In this document: positions 51,726-59,666 of the stretch, in pieces | How the letters are laid out: each line of letters opens with the position of its first letter | Numbering within the stretch: the stretch's first letter is position 1 | Assembly (NCBI RefSeq): GCF_020176715.1 | Contig: NZ_JAIVMF010000004.1 | Span: 186,001 to 250,000, forward strand | Length of the DNA: 64,000 nucleotides | Origin: Stappia stellulata | GTDB taxonomy: Bacteria; Pseudomonadota; Alphaproteobacteria; Rhizobiales; Stappiaceae | Direction: 5' to 3' | The notes under the pieces: model-generated | Database searches by the model: none | What the model saw: only the letters and a program-made list of their open reading frames with translations | What the model was told of the DNA's origin: nothing | Position numbers and translations under genes: made by a program

Positions 51726-53018
51726 ATGCTGGCGATCCTGACAAGGCTTTCGGTGCTGACGCTCGCCCGGCTCTTCGGCGCGGGCGCCGTGTTGCTGGCG
51801 ACGCTGGTGATCGCGCGCGCCTTTGGCGCCGACGCAACGGCGGCCTATGCGCTGGCGGTGTCCGCCTCCGGGGTGCTCGCGGTCCTGATGCTCGTCGGCT
51901 TTCAGGCCTTCGCCCAGATCCTCACGGCGGAATACGCCGCGCGGGGTCAGGACGACCGCCTGCACGGACTGGTGCGGGCGGGCCTGCGCAACGTGCTGGT
52001 CGCCTGCGTCCCCGTCGCGGGGGTCGCCTTGCTGGTGCTGCTCGCGCCGGGCGCGGGGCCGGGTCTCGCCGAGGGGGGCTTGCGGTCGCAGGTGATCGTT
52101 GCCGTGTGCCTGACCGCGCCCGGCGTGGCGCTCACCCTGTTCAACGGCGCGGTCCTGACCGGCCTGCAGCGGCCCGGCGAAGCGCAGATCGCCGACAGTC
52201 TCGGCCGGCCCGTGCTGATCCTCGTGTTCGTTTCAGGCCTTGCCTTCATCATGCCGGGCGTGTCCGCCGGCTGGATCCTCGCGGGTCTGACGATCGCCGT
52301 CTGGAGTGCGGCAGCGGTGCAGGGCTGCTTCCTGTATCGCGCGCTGCGCAAGCGGCCGGCGCCGGTTGCACGCGAAACCCGGCGCTGGTGGTCGATGGCC
52401 CCGCCCTGGCTGACCATATCCCTGATCTGGGAATATGTGATCGAACTGCATTTGCTGCTGGCATCCCTGGTGGCTGCCCCGGTCGAGATCGCCCTTTTGC
52501 ATGTCTGCTTCCGCTTTCGCGTGCTGGCCGGGTTCGGGGTTCGCTCGATCTATTCGGTGTTTCAGCCGAAGATCCTTGCCGCGCAGGCCCTGGACGACCG
52601 GGCGGCGGCGAGCCGGCTGATCGCGCTCACCAACGGATTGTCGGTCGGCTATGCGCTCGCCGCCTTTGCCGGCCTGTGGCTGGTCGGCCCGTTCTTCCTG
52701 TCGTTGTTCGGGCCGGAGTTCGCCGACGGCCTTCCGTTGCTGTTGGTATTGTGCGGGACTTTCGTCCTTCGGGCCGTGTTCGGGCCGGCCCTTTCGGTTC
52801 TGAGCGGGGCAGGGCGGCAGCGTGAGATCGTCGCAATCCTGATCCTGTCGCTGCCGCTGTCCGCCGGTTTGATGTTCGCGCTCTATCCGTTGCTCGGCAT
52901 TGTCGCCGCCGGCATCGCCTACACTGCGTCGACGGGCTTCGCCGCCGGCGCGATGTGGTGGATGGCGCGCCGGCGTCTTGGTATCGACTGCGCCGTGTGG
53001 GGTGGCCGGGCGGGCTGA
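51726..53018 (+). CDS. Polysaccharide flippase (Wzx/MATE-like)
   Basis: The 430-residue protein has 12-14 predicted membrane helices, beginning MLAILTRLSVLTLARLFGAGAVLLATLVIARAFG and including GVALLVLLAPG, PVLILVFVSGLAFIMPG and LSLPLSAGLMFALYPLLGIVAAGIAY. The pattern and the N-terminal 'GxxxlLATLVIARxxG' motif fit the MOP exporter superfamily (Wzx, PST). It would move lipid-linked sugars across the inner membrane. The ATG at 51726 starts the first helix. A GTG at 51630 would add 32 residues. Likely partners are the two genes upstream. Confidence 0.82.
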   Translation: MLAILTRLSVLTLARLFGAGAVLLATLVIARAFGADATAAYALAVSASGVLAVLMLVGFQAFAQILTAEYAARGQDDRLHGLVRAGLRNVLVACVPVAGVALLVLLAPGAGPGLAEGGLRSQVIVAVCLTAPGVALTLFNGAVLTGLQRPGEAQIADSLGRPVLILVFVSGLAFIMPGVSAGWILAGLTIAVWSAAAVQGCFLYRALRKRPAPVARETRRWWSMAPPWLTISLIWEYVIELHLLLASLVAAPVEIALLHVCFRFRVLAGFGVRSIYSVFQPKILAAQALDDRAAASRLIALTNGLSVGYALAAFAGLWLVGPFFLSLFGPEFADGLPLLLVLCGTFVLRAVFGPALSVLSGAGRQREIVAILILSLPLSAGLMFALYPLLGIVAAGIAYTASTGFAAGAMWWMARRRLGIDCAVWGGRAG

Positions 53019-53099
53019 CCGTGCGGCGGCAAGGGCGAGCCTGCGGCGTACCGCCCGGGCGCGCCGGTCGGAAAGGGCGCGCGCAACGCTCCTCCGGTT

Positions 53100-53126
53100 C
53101 TCACGCCTTGAAGGCGTCGGCCCATT
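53100..53126. repeat. 27-bp direct repeat, left copy
   Basis: The 27 bases beginning CTCACGCCTTGAAGGCGTCG are identical to 54669-54695. The right copy is the 3' end of an intact GNAT gene (encoding WADAFKA-stop). This left copy is an orphan fragment of that end, with no similarity on its far side. It brackets the pentapeptide-repeat gene. Confidence 0.8.
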
Positions 53127-53190
53127 GCCGGGGGCTGCAAGCTCTGGTCTGATGCAATCCTTGGTAAAATCTTGTTTGGATTGCGCATTG

Positions 53191-54366
53191 ATGTCCGAAA
53201 ACACGCCGCCGCGCGAGCGCCTCTCTTCCTGTCCGCCTGAAACCTCCGGCTTCAGGACGCCGGAGGCGCTGGTCTGGGGCGTGTTCCTGGGGGCGGCCGG
53301 TGTCGCGCTCGCAGCCCTTGTGCTTTCCGGCGCGGAGATCTGGACGCTGGACTATTGGGGAAGCGAGGACCGCTCCGCTGTCCTGCGCAATTTGGGGCTT
53401 TTGGTGATTGCCGCTCCGGCGCTCTATTTGGCCTGGAAACGCACCACCACGGCCTCCCGGCAGGCCGATATCGCCAACGAGAACAAGGAAATCTCCAACA
53501 GGCAACAGCGTGTCGCGGAACGCGGCCTCAACATCGACCGCTACCAGAAGGGCGCGCAAATGCTTGAGAGCCAGGAACTGTCAGTGCGCATCGCCGGCAT
53601 TTATGGCTTGCGCGAACTGGCAATGAGCGATCCGGAGGAGAGCTATATTCTGGTGCAGTCGCTGCTGTTTGCCTTCATCCGGGAGAAATCGAAGGAGCGG
53701 AAACTGGTTTCGCCCGAGGCTGACGCGAACAAGAAGGATACCAAGAGCCTGACTTATGAGGACCTCGGTCCGGATATCTGTGAAGCATTGACCGCTACGA
53801 TTGAGTTGCGTTTTTCCATCTCGACCGCAACGGACTTGGAAGAGGCAGCGGCTTGGTGCCCTAATCTTGCGGACGCCAATCTGTCAGGCGCAAATATCTT
53901 ATGCGCGAATCTGTTCGGCGCGGGCCTTGTTGGCGCTAACCTATCTGGCGCGGAGCTATGGCATGCCAATCTGTCCGACGCGTGTCTTGATCACGCCGAC
54001 CTGACCGGTACGGAGTTGGTATTCGCGAACCTGCGTGGCGCGAACCTAAGAGAGGCCAAACTGTCCGATACGATTCTTACGCATGCTAATCTTGCTGATA
54101 CGATCATTGATGACGCTGATCTGTCCGGCGCGCGCTTCTTGGGCTCCAAGTTAGCCGATGCGGATCTTTCAGGGTGTGATCTTTCTGGCGCGATTCTTTG
54201 GAGTGCCAATCTGTCAAATGCGGACCTTGCGGATATCGCGCTCGATGAAGATACCGACCTCACCGGTATCTGGGCCTGGGCTGATCGCCCGCCCCAAAAC
54301 ATGCCGCCTGAGATCGAGGCCGCCATCGAGCTGCGCGATCCGGCCGGGTGCGAAGAAGGCGACTGA
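53191..54366 (+). CDS. Membrane-anchored pentapeptide-repeat protein
   Basis: About 391 residues. Two membrane helices near residues 25-45 (ALVWGVFLGAAGVALAALVLS) and 65-88 (LGLLVIAAPALYLAW) are followed by a coiled-coil-like segment (ADIANENKEISNRQQRVAERG) and the sequence RYQKGAQMLESQELSVRIAGIYGLRELA, common in this protein type. A right-handed beta-helix of A(N/D)LSGA-type pentapeptides runs over residues ~230-348. The repeat part is clearly lower in GC than its surroundings. The gene lies between 27-bp direct repeats, which suggests insertion. Possible function: membrane-linked immunity or regulation, unknown. Confidence 0.82.
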   Translation: MSENTPPRERLSSCPPETSGFRTPEALVWGVFLGAAGVALAALVLSGAEIWTLDYWGSEDRSAVLRNLGLLVIAAPALYLAWKRTTTASRQADIANENKEISNRQQRVAERGLNIDRYQKGAQMLESQELSVRIAGIYGLRELAMSDPEESYILVQSLLFAFIREKSKERKLVSPEADANKKDTKSLTYEDLGPDICEALTATIELRFSISTATDLEEAAAWCPNLADANLSGANILCANLFGAGLVGANLSGAELWHANLSDACLDHADLTGTELVFANLRGANLREAKLSDTILTHANLADTIIDDADLSGARFLGSKLADADLSGCDLSGAILWSANLSNADLADIALDEDTDLTGIWAWADRPPQNMPPEIEAAIELRDPAGCEEGD

Positions 54367-54668
54367 TCCACTTCCGTGAGCCCAACCCTCCGCCGTCACC
54401 CAGGCTCCCGAGCCGGGGTCCAATCCACGTTTCCGTGCGCTCCGAGGTATCGGGAGGCGGGGCGCTGCGAACCGCGTTGCGACCCACACCTGCCGAGGGC
54501 GCCAATGGACCCCGGATCTCCGCTTGCGCGGCGTCCGGGGTGACGGGCGGTGATGGGAGCGAGGTGCCGCGACCCGTCAGGAAAATGCCAGGTCCAACGG
54601 GACACCGGGACGAGCGATCCTCTGCAAATGGATCGTGCAGATGCGCCGTCGAGGATCGCCGACCGATG
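54367..54668. other. Non-coding spacer inside the repeat-bracketed segment
   Basis: About 300 GC-rich bases between the pentapeptide gene and the right direct repeat. Frames on both strands are low-complexity Arg/Pro/Gly sequence without a ribosome-binding site, so no gene is called. No terminator or recombinase site could be identified by eye. Confidence 0.5.
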
Positions 54669-54695
54669 CTCACGCCTTGAAGGCGTCGGCCCATT
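54669..54695. repeat. 27-bp direct repeat, right copy
   Basis: Identical to 53100-53126, and overlapping the last codons and stop of the GNAT gene at 54670-54972. A duplicated gene end flanking a foreign-looking segment resembles the att sites left by site-specific integration. Confidence 0.8.
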
Positions 54696-54972
54696 CGGGG
54701 TGCTTGCGGCGCTGGGCGTTGACGAAGGGGCAGAGCGGCAGGATCAGAAATCCGCCGGCGCGGGCGTCCTCGACCAGCCGCGCCACCAGCGCATGGCCGA
54801 CGCCGGTGCCGCGTAGGCTGTCGGGCACGCCGGTGTGATCGGCGATCACCAGCGTGTCGCTGGCGACCGAAAAGGTCAATTCCGCCGGCTCCTTGTGGTT
54901 CGCCACCGTGGCGAGATAGCGTCCCTTGGCGCCGCTGCTCTCCAGTTCGATGGTGATGGCTGTGTCCGTCAT
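54670..54972 (-). CDS. Small GNAT-family N-acetyltransferase (YjdJ-like)
   Basis: This 100-residue protein is of the short GNAT type. It has TLVIADHTGVPDSLRGTGVGHALVARLVEDARAGG, where RGTGVGHA is the acetyl-CoA pyrophosphate-binding motif, and then FLILPLCPFVNAQRRKHPEWADAF. The C-terminal Cys-Pro-Phe-Val/HPEW pattern is typical of the YjdJ/Gtn1 group. The substrate is unknown. Its 3' end is duplicated 1.57 kb away (53100-53126). Confidence 0.85.
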   Translation of the reverse strand: MTDTAITIELESSGAKGRYLATVANHKEPAELTFSVASDTLVIADHTGVPDSLRGTGVGHALVARLVEDARAGGFLILPLCPFVNAQRRKHPEWADAFKA

Positions 54973-55072
54973 GTCCGCATGTCCCTCTCAAGATGCGGCG
55001 CGTGGCGCGCGCCCTTTTTCACAAGCGAAGCCGGACCGGAGCCTGCAGGCAAGCCCCGATCCGCAAGCCGTG

Positions 55073-55777
55073 TCACTGCGCGGCGAGGTCGAAGAGCAGG
55101 AGTTCCGCGTCTTCCTGCGCGGTGATGCTCAGCGCGCCGGGCGTGTCGAGGCCCAGTCCGTCACCGGCCTTGAGCGTCCGACCGTTGACGGAAACCGTCC
55201 CGCGCACGAGCTGGATCCAGGCCTTGCGGCCCTCGGCGAGAGCGTGGGAGACGCCCGCCTGCGGTTTCAGCAGCGTGCCATAGAGCGCCACATCCTGATG
55301 GATGGTGACGGAGCCGTCGCGGCCATCGCGGGATCCGAGCAGCACGAGCCGTCCGTTGCGGTCTTCGGGCGGGAACGTCTTTTGCTCGTATCCCGGCTCC
55401 AGTCCGCCACGCTCCGGCAGGATCCAGATCTGCAGGAAGTGGACGGGCGCATCCTTTGAGTGATTGTATTCGCTGTGCCGGATGCCGGTGCCGGCGCTCA
55501 TGCGCTGGAGATCGCCGGGCCGGATCACGGAGCCGGTGCCGATGGAATCCTTGTGCTCCAGCGCGCCCTCCACGACATAGGACAGGATTTCCATGTCCCT
55601 GTGCGGATGGGTGCCGAAGCCGGCGCCGGGCGCCACGCGGTCCTCGTTGATCACGCGCAGCGCACCGAAGCCCATGTGGTCTTCATCGTAATACTGGCCG
55701 AAGGAGAAGCTGTGGCGGCTGTCCAGCCAGCCGAAATCGGCCCGGCCCCGCGCATCGGATGGGCGATGGATCTGCAT
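55073..55777 (-). CDS. Pirin-family bicupin (YhhW-like)
   Basis: The 234-residue protein has the pirin N-terminal domain with metal ligands in [23 protein letters not shown] and [17 protein letters not shown], preceded by [27 protein letters not shown]. The length fits YhhW, which has quercetin 2,3-dioxygenase activity in vitro. It is probably cytoplasmic. It is transcribed alone or with the LysR gene upstream, 170 bases away on the same strand. The physiological role is unknown. Confidence 0.88.
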   Translation of the reverse strand: MQIHRPSDARGRADFGWLDSRHSFSFGQYYDEDHMGFGALRVINEDRVAPGAGFGTHPHRDMEILSYVVEGALEHKDSIGTGSVIRPGDLQRMSAGTGIRHSEYNHSKDAPVHFLQIWILPERGGLEPGYEQKTFPPEDRNGRLVLLGSRDGRDGSVTIHQDVALYGTLLKPQAGVSHALAEGRKAWIQLVRGTVSVNGRTLKAGDGLGLDTPGALSITAQEDAELLLFDLAAQ

Positions 55778-55947
55778 CCCGTTGGTCCTTTTCGTCAGGG
55801 CGCCCGGCCGTGTGCCGGTCCGCCGGTTTCAACGATCTGATCCCAAGGTGGGTCTTGCGGGGCGTCCCGGCAATCGGCGCAATGGTGGGCGCACTGTTCA
55901 CGTTTTGCGAACAAGGCGATGTCTCGGCGGGCGATTGGCCGCACCGT

Positions 55948-56898
55948 CTATGTCGCCTGTCCCGTCTGCGCCGCGCACAGGTCGGCGGCCGTGGCGAGAT
56001 CGGCATCCCGGCGGGTCGCGAGCGTTGTTGCAAAGGCGTCGGCCAGCGGCGCCTTGCCGGTCTGGGCCGGCCGCACCAGCGTGGTGATGAAGGGCAGCGT
56101 GTGCGTCAGGCGGCGCAGCACCAGGCCCGCCGGGACGAAATCGAGCGCCGTCAGCGGGTTGATCACGGCGATGCCGACGCCTTCCGCGGCGAGCGCGCAG
56201 GCGGCGGCGCTGGTCTCGACCTCGATCACGGGGCCGTCGAGGGCCTGCGTTTGCCCGGCACATCCGGACAGCAGCGTGTCGAGCCGCGTGCGATAGGGAT
56301 CGCCGCCCGCGAGACGCACGATCCTTTGCGTCGCGAGATCGTTTGGGGTCAGGTCCTGCCGTTCCGCCAGGGGGTGCGCCTGCGGCAGGACGGCGACCTC
56401 CGCGCATTCGGTGAAGCGGGTGCTGCGGACGCCGGGAGCCTCGACCTCATAGGCCGCGATGCCGATGTCGATCAGCCCCTTGGACACGGCGTTGCGGATG
56501 TCGGTGGAGGCAAGCGGGCGGATGAAGACGCTGACATGCGGATGCCCGGGGAGGAAGTCGGTGAGCGCGCGGGCGATGAACCCTTGCGCGAACGCCGGCA
56601 GGCAGGCGATGCGCAGGTGGCCGATCCGGCGTCGGCGAATGCCCTTCGCGGCTTCCTGGATCCGCAGCATCCCCTGATGGTTGTCCGCCACCACCCGCGC
56701 CAGATCGCGCGCGTCGGCGGTCGGCACGAGCCGCCCCTTGGTGCGGTTGAACAGCACCAGCCCGGTCGCGTCCTCCAGCTGTTTGATCGCGCGGGTGATC
56801 GACGGCTGGGAGGTGTTGAGCACGCTCGCGGCCGCCGTCGCCGTCCCGAGGTCGAGCACGGCGGAAAAGGCGTCGAGCTGTGCGGTCGTGATTTTCAT
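55948..56898 (-). CDS. LysR-family transcriptional regulator
   Basis: The 316-residue protein starts MKITTAQLDAFSAVLDLGTATAAASVLNTSQPSITRAIKQLE, a canonical LysR helix-turn-helix, followed by the periplasmic-binding-protein-like effector domain (HLRIACLPAFAQGFIARAL, IDIGIAAYEVEAPG). The order and SQPSITRAIKQLE phrase recall LysR regulators of amino acid or opine genes. It diverges from the two small genes and the kinase/PLP/racemase cluster across a 234-base AT-rich spacer, so it may control that cluster. This is inferred from position. Confidence 0.87.
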   Translation of the reverse strand: MKITTAQLDAFSAVLDLGTATAAASVLNTSQPSITRAIKQLEDATGLVLFNRTKGRLVPTADARDLARVVADNHQGMLRIQEAAKGIRRRRIGHLRIACLPAFAQGFIARALTDFLPGHPHVSVFIRPLASTDIRNAVSKGLIDIGIAAYEVEAPGVRSTRFTECAEVAVLPQAHPLAERQDLTPNDLATQRIVRLAGGDPYRTRLDTLLSGCAGQTQALDGPVIEVETSAAACALAAEGVGIAVINPLTALDFVPAGLVLRRLTHTLPFITTLVRPAQTGKAPLADAFATTLATRRDADLATAADLCAAQTGQAT

Positions 56899-57132
56899 AC
56901 ACCTATATCCAACATGTATCGATGGCTGGTCAAACTCTATTGGATTTGCATGATCTGTTGAGGGATATTCGGAGATAGTCACGCCAACGAAGGAAGAAAA
57001 TGCAAACCGCAATCGAATATTGCATTCGCGTTTCAACCCTATCTCGGGAAGGCGTGTTCAAGTTCGTTCTTGGGCCAGGATGCAACTGGCCGGACCTCAT
57101 TGGAGCGTGATTGATCGTCCGGAGGAACGGCT

Positions 57133-57342
57133 ATGACGCTTGCGGTGGAAGCCGCCGGATACGATCAGCTAGCGGCATTGCGCGATCTGTTCGCTCGACA
57201 CCGCGGAGCGGAAATCGTTTGGACTGCGATGGTTCTGCGTCAGTGGGTGCACAACTCATTACTGATCCGCAACTACGATCCGCAAAACGGCGCTGATTGG
57301 CTGTTTGTGCGACTACAAGAAAATGCCGAAAGGCACAAATAA
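57133..57342 (+). CDS. Small protein of unknown function, 69 aa
   Basis: It starts MTLAVEAAGYDQLAALRDLF and includes VWTAMVLRQWVHNSLLIRNYD. The protein is soluble-looking and without signal peptide or repeats. GGAGG eight bases before the ATG makes it a credible gene. It is the first gene after the LysR-divergent spacer and is followed after 50 bases by another small gene. The family is not recognised. It may be a partner or subunit of the enzymes downstream. Confidence 0.55.
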   Translation: MTLAVEAAGYDQLAALRDLFARHRGAEIVWTAMVLRQWVHNSLLIRNYDPQNGADWLFVRLQENAERHK

Positions 57343-57392
57343 ATTTGAAAGATATATTTTTGAAAACGTAGTTCCTGCCAAGGGAGACAGAA

Positions 57393-57587
57393 ATGTCGAT
57401 TGAGAATCGCCAATTCATCAAATTCGCGACCGACGTCAATCGTCGTATCTTTGAAAGAAATATGAATGGTGCTTTGCGATTGATTGGCGAGTACATGCGC
57501 AAGAATGACCTCAAGGCAACACTAGAGACGATGTCCGCTATCCCTGTGAATGACCCAGAACTCTCCCGCGACAGCACTGTAAAGTGA
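57393..57587 (+). CDS. Small protein of unknown function, 64 aa
   Basis: The sequence MSIENRQFIKFATDVNRRIF...GALRLIGEYMRKNDLKATLETM is charged and helical, with no signal peptide. AAGGGAGA before the ATG is a good ribosome-binding site. Its stop overlaps a GTG (57584) that opens the frame of the next, disrupted kinase gene, so translational coupling to that gene is possible. The family is not recognised. Confidence 0.55.
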   Translation: MSIENRQFIKFATDVNRRIFERNMNGALRLIGEYMRKNDLKATLETMSAIPVNDPELSRDSTVK

Positions 57588-57637
57588 GCTCTCCCGCTGG
57601 ATATTCCGCAAGAATGCAGGAAGCGATTTCTATTGTG

Positions 57638-58545
57638 ATGAAATTTTTTTCGATAGCTGGATCTGGCACGGCACCGGACATTGCTGCGGTCATTTTGGTG
57701 AGTTGATGCAGGGAACAATCACCGAGGCCGATGGGTCCCACGTGCGGGGGCTTGTTACGCTTCCGTGCCGCAGCATCGGATCCGTCGCCCATGCCAGGGT
57801 CAGTCCCGGGACCGGAGACATCCGGATGCCTCCCGGCAAGAGCAAGGTTCGCAAGGCGGTCGAGGCCTACCGGGCGTATCATCAGGTCGAGCCGCAGCTC
57901 GACGTCGATATCGCCATCGACACCACCATTCCCATGGGAGTCGGCATGGGGTCTTCGACCGCTGACATCACGGCGACCCTTCGCTCTCTCGATCAGGCTT
58001 TCGGCAATGCGCCCGAGAGTCAAACGCACGCGCATCTGTCCCTGAAGGCGGAGGCCGCATCCGACAGCACGATGTTTTCAAACACCGTCAAGTTGTTCGC
58101 GCAACGCGTCGGCAGGGTAATCGAGGACTACGCTCTCACCTACATGCCGCTCGCCATCGTCGGCTTCAACGTCGTACCGGGGACGTGTTTCAACACGGAC
58201 GAGACACCTGCCGCGAAATACGACACGGACGAGGTGCGCGAATTCGACGCGCTGCGCGCAACGCTGCGCAATGCGCTCGATTGGGGCAACTCCCGTTGCC
58301 TTGGAGAGATTGCTACCCGCAGCGCTCTGATAAACCAGAGAAAGTTCCCGAAGCCCGGTTTCGAAAACCTGTTGCGGATGAAGCGGGATTCCGGCGCTGC
58401 CGGTATATGCGTCTCCCATTCCGGCACCGTTGCGGGATTGCTCTTCGGCGCGAGGTCCGCACCGACAGCGGGTCAGCTCTCCCGATTGCTTTCGGACGGT
58501 GCCGACAGCGGTTTCGAACCGCTCGGCCTGTTCCGTATCCGATGA
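57638..58545 (+). pseudogene. GHMP-family kinase, frameshifted near the 5' end
   Basis: The main frame (from TTG 57703 / ATG 57706) has the GHMP motif IPMGVGMGSSTADI and a C-terminal half with GAAGICVSHSGTVAG, as in PduX-like/homoserine-type kinases that phosphorylate small alcohols or amino acids. The N-terminal glycine-rich motif is split. Frame 2 from ATG 57638 reads MKFFSIAGSGT, and frame 1 continues GHCCGHFGELMQG. The break falls on a GGCAC-GGCAC tandem duplication at 57665-57674. Removing one copy restores GSGTGHCCGHFGELMQG in one frame. It is thus a fresh pseudogene, a switchable gene or an assembly error. A downstream start would lack this motif. Confidence 0.7.
57665..57674. repeat. 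5-bp tandem duplication (GGCAC x2) causing the kinase frameshift
   Basis: The two GGCAC copies are adjacent. Deleting one restores an uninterrupted GHMP kinase frame with the family's N-terminal motif, so the duplication is the likely cause of the frameshift. Confidence 0.75.
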
Positions 58546-58558
58546 AAGGTCCGATGCC

Positions 58559-59653
58559 ATGACAGTTCGCCTGCAAAGCGCCGATGCCAGCGTGATCGCG
58601 CCCTACGCCGTGCCCGCCTTTCTCCGTCTGGAGCGGAACCTGACGGCTGCAAAATTCGAACTGATGAAGTTCACGCCGGCCAAACGCATTCTCGACGATG
58701 CCCTGGCAAGCGGACGCTTGCCGCCGGGAGGACAGGTGATCGAAAGCAGTTCGGGAACCTTTGCCCTGGCCTTGTCGATCCTTTGTTCCCTCTATGGGCT
58801 CAAGTTGACGCTGGTTACCGGACCCGTTTCGGAGATCGTGCGGTGGCGACTGGAAAACCTCGGCGCAACGCTGCATATCGTCGAAGCCAGCCGGAATTGC
58901 GAAGGCGGCATCCAGCAGGCGCGGCTGGAGGTGCTGCATCGGTTGCTTGCAGACAATCCGACGGCTTTCTGGCCGCAGCAATACACGAACCCGCTCAACG
59001 CCGCGTCCTACCGCGAAATCGCTCAAGACTATCTCGACCGCGGACGGCGGGTGGATACGATCGTCGGAACGGTGGGCAGCGGGGGCTCGCTGTTCGGCTT
59101 TGCGAGGCTCCTGCGTCTGGCAAATCCGAACCTCAAGGTTGTCGCGGTCGATCACAATCGCAGCGTTGTGTTTGGAGCGGAGGCGCGAAGGATCACGCGC
59201 ATGTGTCGCGAGACCTTCGAGCAGATTCTCGCCATGGGGGCGGGAATTCCGATGGGAAATGTCGAACACGGCGCCTGCGACGAGGTTCACTGGGTGCCCG
59301 TGCCCAGGATGGTGCAAAAGGTTCATTCGTTTCACAGGAAAACCGGATTGCTTGTGGGGCCGTCCAGCGGTGCCGCCTTGACCGTCGCCGAATGGTACGC
59401 ACGAAACGAGCCCGATCGCGAAGTCCTGACGATCCTGCCCGATCACGGCGTGCGATACGTCGAAACCATGTTCGATCCCCATTGGCTCGACACATGGGCG
59501 CAGGACATCCGAGAGGCGGCCACTGCGCCGATCGAGATCGAAAGGCTTGGCGACGTCGCGCCGCAGTGGTGCCGTCTCAAGTGGTGTCGCCGCTCGTTCG
59601 AGGAAATGGCAGGCCGTCCCCAAGCGCCACGGCCTGCGGGCTATCAACCATGA
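58559..59653 (+). CDS. Cysteine-synthase-family PLP enzyme (fold type II)
   Basis: The 364-residue protein has the PLP Lys candidate in FELMKFTPAKRILDDAL (Lys42), VIESSSGTFALALSIL (substrate loop equivalent) and the phosphate-binding GTVGSGGSLFG, followed by GLLVGPSSGAALTV near the end. This is the cysteine synthase/cystathionine beta-synthase fold. Relatives such as SbnA and O-phosphoserine sulfhydrylase use phosphorylated serine as substrate. A kinase gene directly upstream therefore suggests beta-replacement on a phospho-amino acid. The nucleophile is unknown. It starts 13 bases after the kinase stop. Confidence 0.82.
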   Translation: MTVRLQSADASVIAPYAVPAFLRLERNLTAAKFELMKFTPAKRILDDALASGRLPPGGQVIESSSGTFALALSILCSLYGLKLTLVTGPVSEIVRWRLENLGATLHIVEASRNCEGGIQQARLEVLHRLLADNPTAFWPQQYTNPLNAASYREIAQDYLDRGRRVDTIVGTVGSGGSLFGFARLLRLANPNLKVVAVDHNRSVVFGAEARRITRMCRETFEQILAMGAGIPMGNVEHGACDEVHWVPVPRMVQKVHSFHRKTGLLVGPSSGAALTVAEWYARNEPDREVLTILPDHGVRYVETMFDPHWLDTWAQDIREAATAPIEIERLGDVAPQWCRLKWCRRSFEEMAGRPQAPRPAGYQP

Positions 59654-59666
59654 AGGCGGCCCCCAA

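Noticed and set aside
54348-54680. Small plus-strand frame of 110 codons after the pentapeptide gene
   Set aside because: Arg/Pro/Gly-rich, no ribosome-binding site and no similarity to a known fold. Treated as non-coding spacer.
57640-57660. T7 run as the cause of the GHMP kinase frameshift (slippage or programmed shift)
   Set aside because: A shift at the T-run would keep DSWIWH before the motif, whereas removal of one GGCAC copy restores the expected GSGTGHCCGHFGELMQG exactly, so the tandem duplication is the better explanation.
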